Of a stretch of 64,000 nt of DNA, positions 58,601-64,000 are shown in pieces. A model generated the notes under the pieces. That model did not search any database. It worked only from the letters and a program-made list of their open reading frames with translations, and was not told the DNA's origin. The stretch is from Neodidymelliopsis sp. IMI 364377 (taxonomy: Eukaryota; Ascomycota; Dothideomycetes; Pleosporales; Didymellaceae), in contig JAPEUT010000126.1 in the NCBI GenBank assembly GCA_027946375.1, forward strand, positions 1-64,000. The letters are read 5' to 3'. The translations under genes were made by a program, and so were the position numbers. Positions within the stretch are counted from its first letter, which is position 1. Each line of letters opens with the position of its first letter.

Positions 58601-59538
58601 CTTGTTTGGAGATTGAAAGCACACCAGACTTAAAAATGGGGTGAAATGTGCGCAAGCGTTGTAACTGATCGACAATACGACCCATATAAACCGGGATAGC
58701 GGGTCACTTTATAGACTTGATGAAGAGACAGGCTTCTCCGCAAAAAGGTTGTACTAGAGCTGCATGGAATATGCACCGAGGCAGATGTCACGCTGAACTT
58801 GCCCCGATGCCCGTGTTTCCTCATCAAGGCCTGTTGGCTACAGCCATCCGAAGTGCCAAGTAAGCTTGTTCCATCGTGTCGAGGCATGCAAGCTCAAACG
58901 TGCCTTAGCAGATAGGCAGGGCGCCTCGAGCGGCGGATGCAGTGCTATGAACAGGATAGATAGCGGTCGCAAGTCCCAGATGGTCGCAGCGTTGACGAGA
59001 TGGCTGAGGGTGCATCGTCAAACATGATTCGCAAGTTTGCGGCTTCGGCTGCTATGCGAGTCGTGGTAGGGGTCTCGGCGAGTGTATGGAGAGAGCTTCG
59101 GCCATGCTTTACCAGCGTGGAGGCGGGTTCGTGGAGTGATCCGGAGAAAATGTGGGGCAAAATGCGGAAAAAAGGGTGGAAAACATTTTGATGCTAGCAG
59201 AAAGTAGTGAAGCTTGACAGCATTGCACCGAGATTAGTCCACAAGTAGTGTCAAAGCCGCTGATCTCGCCTGAACCCCGCCCGATCCCACCCCGGCTTGG
59301 TTCAAGGCCTCAACACGCAACACACCGTTGCACCCCGTCGGCTATTGCCAGGCCATTGTCTGCATCACACGAGAAACAAACCATGGTCTTGGCTTGAAAA
59401 TGCACACCCGGGCGGCTTTCCTATTCAGTACGTGCCACGTCTTGCGGGACACTGTACTCCGTGTATTGCGGAGCAACATGGCATTTTATCAACTGAATAG
59501 CTACGCTCATTGATGAGTCTGTCTTTAACACCAACATT
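58601..59538. promoter_or_regulatory. divergent promoter of the transporter/beta-galactosidase pair
   Basis: 938 bp separate the two start codons. Two matches to the carbon-repressor CreA/Mig1 core (SYGGRG, read on the minus strand) lie 15 bp apart at 59275-59280 and 59290-59295, about 250 bp before the beta-galactosidase ATG. Single matches are common by chance, so only the close pair is notable. No Gal4/Lac9-type CGG-N11-CCG site was spotted. Confidence 0.45.
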
Positions 59539-62500
59539 ATGGCTTCAGGCGCAAATCTAGCAGAAGTTCCAGACTGGAACAATCTCAAAATCCTGCACAA
59601 GGGCACACTCCCAGTCCGCGCATATTTTCACAATTACGCATTAGAGGCTGATGCTCTGACGTACGATGTGAGCAAGTCGAAAACGCATAGTCTTTCGGGA
59701 ACATGGAAGTTTGAACACGCCTACTCACCCTTCGAGGCTCCCGAAGGGTTCGAGGCACCATCGTTCGACACTTCAAAATGGAGTGACATTGCAGTGCCAG
59801 GCATGTGGCAGCTCCAAGGATTCGGAAAAGGACCTCAATACACGAACGTCCAGTACCATATCCCTGTGGATCCACCAAACGTTCCTTTCACAGAGAATGA
59901 GACTGGCTCGTACGTCAGGAAATTCAATGTTCCAGAAGACCTCAAAGACGGCCAGATTCGACTTCGATTTGAGGGTGTAGACTCTGCCTTTCATGTCTGG
60001 GTTAATGGCAAGGAAATCGGATATTCGCAGGGTAGCAGAAACCCTGACGAATTCGACGTCACTTCTGTCATTAACAAGGACGGCGAAAATACTCTTGCAG
60101 TTCGAGTGTACCAACACTGCGACGGTACCTATATTGAAGACCAAGATCAGTGGTGGTTGAGTGGAATGTAAGCCCAAGAATCCATAGCGCATTCAACCTC
60201 ACATACTGACAATCTTAGCTTCCGAGATGTCTTTCTCGTCGGCTTCTCAAACGACTCTCGCATCGAGAATGTGTTTGCTCAGACCATTTTGGACCCCTCC
60301 TACACGAATGCAGAACTCAAGATTAAGGTCACCACCACGGGATCTGGTAAGCTTTCGGTCAAGCTGCTCGATGCAGAGAAGAAGACCATTGCCTCAAAAG
60401 AAGTGGATGCGAATACAGACGCTGTGACTGATCTCAGCATATCTGTTGAGAACCCACTGAAGTGGACTGCAGAATCTCCTCACCTCTACCACCTGGTCGT
60501 CTCGCTTGACTCAGCCCAGCATGTTGCTCACCGTGTCGGCTTCAGGCAAGTTGAGATGAAAGATGGGCTGATCAAGGTGAACGGACAGAGGATTGTGTTC
60601 CGTGGTGTGAACCGTCATGAACACCATCCCAAATTCGGAAGGACCATCCCACTCGACTTTCTCAAGCGCGACCTTCTGACTATGAAGCAACACAACGTGA
60701 ACGCTATCCGTACATCGCATCAGTTGAACGACCCTCGACTGTACGACCTAGCGGACGAGATGGGGTTCTGGGTAATGGATGAAGCGGACCTAGAATGCCA
60801 TGGCTTCGAGTGTATCGCTGATGCTGCTCTCGATGCAAAGGAGAGGGCCCTACCGTTCCGTGAGCGCCAGCTTCTGACGAGATTGAAGGCTGCTGAATGG
60901 ACTACAAATAATCCAGATTGGACTCACGCTTACGTTGATCGTGCCGAACATTTGGTGAAGCGAGATCAGCTGCATCCATCAATTATCTGCTGGAGTCTAG
61001 GGAACGAAGCGTTCTATGGACAGAATTTCAAGGCAATGTACAATCACATCAAAGCGTATGACGATAGCAGGCCCATCCACTATGAGGCCGATATCTTCGC
61101 AGAGACCATGGACATGTTTTCGAGGATGTACCCACCGGTTGACGAGATCATCAAGTTTGCTGAAGACAAGTCAAAGAGCAAACCGCTCGTGCTCTGTGAA
61201 TTCATTCACGCAATGGGTAATGGTCCAGGTAACATCAAGGAGTATATTGACGCGTTTTACAAATACCCCACACTTCAGGGTGGCTTTGCCTGGGAGTGGG
61301 CCAATCATGGTCTCCTCACCAAAGACAAGCAAACATCAGAGGAGTTCTACGCCTACGGTGGCGACTTCGAAGAAGAAGTCCACGACGGAACGTTTGTCAT
61401 GGACGGTCTAGTCAACTCTGACCACTCACCCAACGCCGGCTTGGTTGAGTACAAGAAGGCTATCGAGCCAGTACAACTCTTTGAATCCGACAACAAAAGA
61501 GCAAAGTTCATCAACAGATACGACTTCATTACACTGGATCACCTGACACTACATTACTCCACTGTATTCGAGTCAAATGCGGAGGCCAAGAATGGATCGA
61601 TCGAAATCCCCGCTGGAGTCACAGCAGGCCAAACGTTCGAAATCGATCTACCAAATATTGATGGTCTGGAAGATGAGGCTCTTCTTAGCTTCTCGTTCAG
61701 ATTGAAGAATGGAACGCCATGGCTAGACAAGGGATTCGAAGTTGCTACTGCACAAGTGCCTATTTCTCCCTATAATTCCCTGAAGATACTGTCTGCCACA
61801 GACAGCAAGCTCGAAGTTGACACCACGTCCAGAAATCTCATCAAGATTGCCGGCGGCAAGTCTTCATGGACATTCAACACCTTACATGGCACTCTCACAT
61901 CTTGGAGCAAGGACTCGACCGAGCTCATCTCCAAAGCCCCAGAGCTCGACTTTTTCCGTGCTCCCACCGACAACGACATCCCTCAGGATGGTTGGGATTG
62001 GGATGATAAGAAACTACACCTCGCCAAACCATACACCCGCAAGGTCGAATGGTCACAAACAAGCGCCGGCGAACTCCAAGTCACGGTACACCTGCACATT
62101 GCACCGCCAGTACTATCTTGGTCTATCGACAGCATTATCTTATACACTTTCAAAGCCGATGGGTCTTTGTCAATTAGGGTCAATGGCATTCCACAGGGCG
62201 AGAACCTTCCTCGCACGCTTCCTCGTATTGGTCTTGTTGCTGAGCTGCCTCCGCAATTCCAGAAAGTTGAGTGGTTCGGTCGTGGCAAGGGCGAATCGTA
62301 CCGCGACAGCAAATTTTCACAACCTGTAGGCAAGTACAACGTTGCCAGTATTGACGAATTATGGGTCGACTACGAGGTGCCGCAAGAAAGCTCGAACCGC
62401 ACCGATACGCGCTGGATCAAGGTTGGTGACGGCAAGACGTTACTCTTTGCCCAGTTTGTCGACGTCAAGAGCGATAGCAAGAAGCGGAGGAATTTCGATT

Positions 62501-62706
62501 TCCAGGCTTCTCATTACCGTATGAAGGATGTTGCTGAGGCGAAGCATCCACATGAGCTGAAGAAGAAGAAGAGAGATGAGGTGGTACTGAGACTGGATTG
62601 GGAACATCATGGGTTGGGTAGTGGAAGCTGTGGACCGAGGACATTAGATGAGTACGCGCTCCTGACGGAGCCATTCGAGTTTGAGGTCTTGCTACAGGTC
62701 GAGTAA
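59539..62706 (+). CDS. GH2 beta-galactosidase (LacZ/Lac4 type)
   Basis: Hydrolyses lactose and other beta-galactosides. No signal peptide is present, so it is intracellular. Exons are 59539-60167 and 60219-62706 with a 51-bp intron; about 1038 aa, the size of E. coli LacZ and K. lactis Lac4. Domains in order: sugar-binding jelly roll (GTWKFEHAYSP, AVPGMWQLQGFG, YTNVQYHIPVD), immunoglobulin-like domain, TIM barrel, linker, and the C-terminal small-chain domain. NAIRTSHQLNDPRLYDLADE and WVMDEADLECHG are GH2 signature segments. The acid/base is Glu473 in WSLGNEAFYG and the nucleophile Glu537 in VLCEFIHAMGNG. All catalytic motifs are intact. Paired with the divergent sugar transporter. Confidence 0.96.
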
Positions 62707-62915
62707 GACGATGACGTGATGGTACATACGGTTAAATTACGATGCTTTTTTGGAATAGGAAGTAAGGTAGACTAGACATGCGACGGCCTCATTTCACTTC
62801 CGCAAACACATTCCCATGCTCAGCTCGGAGTACAACACAACTTCGCGGAACTCGTCAAGATCACAAAGCATCCAACGAGCACGCCCTTGATACTGACAGT
62901 GCTCTCTCCACCCAC

Positions 62916-63263
62916 TCAATTACCCGCTCCTGCTCCATACATAACCCTAACATCATGCGCCGCCAGCCTGTCAATCAACTCGTCCTTGTTTCCCCTGGCC
63001 CTCAGCCCTGAGTTCTTGCAAAGCCGCCGGAGTTCCATGATCATCTTGCCCGCATACACTTGCGTCAAATGCTCGTACATTTGCCTTTCGTATTCAGCTT
63101 CATCCCACTCATCGGCTGGTGCGTCAGTGTCTGTTGCACTGGCCCAGTCTTGCTCGGTGAAGGGCGCGGAGCGAATGATATGGTAGGTGCCTCTTCTCGA
63201 GTTGTCTTGCTGACGAGATGGGAACGTAGCGGGTGTGTGGAAGGAGTAAGGATGTAGAGACAT
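62916..63263 (-). CDS. SAP-domain protein, about 115 aa
   Basis: From ATG 63263 (context CAATCGATGTC) the frame gives about 115 residues. The C-terminal half holds a SAP motif (IMELRRLCKNSGLRARGNKDELIDRL), a helix-turn-helix module that usually binds DNA or RNA. An acidic helix (DEWDEAEYERQMYEHL) precedes it. Longer in-frame starts at 63425 or 63485 would add a His/Thr-rich stretch that looks like a fungal CA/CT-rich leader, so I prefer the shorter model. It is convergent with the beta-galactosidase (209 bp between stops). Role unknown. Confidence 0.7.
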   Translation of the reverse strand: MSLHPYSFHTPATFPSRQQDNSRRGTYHIIRSAPFTEQDWASATDTDAPADEWDEAEYERQMYEHLTQVYAGKMIMELRRLCKNSGLRARGNKDELIDRLAAHDVRVMYGAGAGN

Positions 63264-63564
63264 CGATTGTGTGTGGATTGGATGTTGAGTTGAATGGTGG
63301 GTGGTGGAGTTGAGAATTATGGCCGTAGGAAGAACTCGATGTGTGTGTTTGTAGCAGGAGGTTGTTGGGGTTTGAGTGAAAGGATGTGTTAGTAGTGTTG
63401 TTGTTCTTGTGAAACAATGTAGCATTGTATCGAAGCTCGTTTGAACAGTGAAAAGCACTACTTCATCAAAGGAAGTGTAGCTCAAATCATACCAACTTTG
63501 AAATGCTAGAACACATCACATCTAATCATGATCATAACACTGTCTACAGCAGACTCAACATCGA
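63264..63564. other. intergenic spacer
   Basis: About 300 bp between the aldehyde dehydrogenase stop and the SAP-protein start, both on the minus strand. It includes the probable SAP-gene leader. Nothing distinctive. Confidence 0.5.
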
Positions 63565-64000
63565 TCATCCGCCAATCCCATTAACCTTGACATACACACT
63601 CTTCACCTCGAGGAAATGCTCCATACTTTCCAACAAACTCTCCCTTCCAGTTCCGCTTCCTTTCCACCCACCAAACGGCAAATCCCAGCAGCCAGTCGGA
63701 CTCGTGCAGTTCACCCCTAACATACCACTCTCGAGCTTTTTTGCCACCCTGATTGCGCGCTCCAGATCCTTGGTGTACAAGGAGGCGTAGAGCCCCAATT
63801 CGGTGTCGTTGGCTTTCGCGATGGCTTCAGCTTCGGTGGTGAAGGTGTTGATTATCACAACGGGGCCGAAAATCTCTTCTTTAGTCAGACGAGAGTTCTC
63901 AGGTACGTCGGTAAAGATGACAGGGTGGATGTGATAAGAAGAAGTGTTGTTGTTGTTGGCATCCGCGCCAGTGTCGATCGTCGTGCCAGCTTCTTCTTTA
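63565..64000 (-). CDS. aldehyde dehydrogenase, C-terminal part only (gene runs off the window)
   Basis: NAD(P)-dependent aldehyde dehydrogenase. The last ~144 codons are visible and the 5' part lies beyond base 64000. HPVIFTDVPENSRLTKEEIFGPV is the conserved segment before the C-terminal catalytic-core region. EEIFGPV carries the coenzyme-contacting Glu and Phe. SPTGCWDLPFGGWKGSGTGRE is the usual C-terminal motif. The catalytic Cys is upstream of the window, and no intron is seen in this part. A stretch of Asn (ANNNNTSS) in the visible portion is unusual but lies in a variable loop. Substrate unknown. Confidence 0.92.
   Translation of the reverse strand, partial: KEEAGTTIDTGADANNNNTSSYHIHPVIFTDVPENSRLTKEEIFGPVVIINTFTTEAEAIAKANDTELGLYASLYTKDLERAIRVAKKLESGMLGVNCTSPTGCWDLPFGGWKGSGTGRESLLESMEHFLEVKSVYVKVNGIGG

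Noticed and set aside
63264..63485. N-terminal extension of the SAP-domain protein
   Set aside because: The extension is His/Thr-rich and mirrors a CA/CT-rich leader, typical of fungal 5' UTR rather than protein.
1..64000. Transposons or CRISPR-like arrays
   Set aside because: No transposase, reverse transcriptase or integrase motifs, no long terminal repeats, and no regularly spaced repeats were seen.

Overview
The window looks like nuclear DNA of a filamentous ascomycete. Genes are split by short GT-AG introns, mostly 44-100 bp. The gene set includes a PalF/Rim8 arrestin, an Irc20/SHPRH-type RING helicase, a Zn2Cys6 regulator, an AA9 lytic polysaccharide monooxygenase (LPMO), a Csc1-type channel and mevalonate kinase. 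The style of the proteins suggests Dothideomycetes, probably Pleosporales. That placement is inference from general resemblance, not from a search. All exon joins were made by eye from splice sites, reading frame and family motifs.

Layout. 1-7.2 kb: an F-box protein and a Csc1/Rsn1-type channel, both on the minus strand. 7.2-12.5 kb: a long upstream region and the pH-signalling arrestin palF (plus). 12.5-17.9 kb: a poorly conserved stretch with a Ser/Pro-rich hypothetical protein, a DEDDh exonuclease-like protein, a minisatellite, an intact tRNA-Gly(TCC) and a truncated inverted tRNA copy. 17.9-36 kb: a housekeeping block with HIS1, a Zn2Cys6 factor, eIF3j, mevalonate kinase, PXR1, a small coiled-coil protein, an Irc20-like helicase and a THOC5-like protein. 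36-43 kb: an ankyrin-repeat protein and a very small protein with a double-stranded-RNA-binding fold. 44-51 kb: a secreted AA9 LPMO, a secreted dienelactone hydrolase-like protein and an amino-acid permease. 51-55 kb: gene-poor. 55-64 kb: a Pro/Ser-rich hypothetical protein, a sugar transporter divergent from a GH2 beta-galactosidase, a SAP-domain protein and the C-terminal part of an aldehyde dehydrogenase.

Working together. The clearest functional unit is the divergent transporter/beta-galactosidase pair, laid out like the yeast LAC12-LAC4 pair and probably a lactose or galactoside utilisation unit. The LPMO and secreted hydrolase fit a plant-cell-wall-degrading lifestyle. HIS1 has a perfect Gcn4/CPC1-type element upstream and a 20-codon upstream ORF ending five bases before its start. 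The observations most worth following are the exonuclease/tRNA-fragment neighbourhood, the solo dsRNA-binding mini-protein, the ankyrin protein built from a ~90-residue super-repeat, and a GC-AG intron beside a 27-nt microexon inside the zinc-cluster DNA-binding domain.
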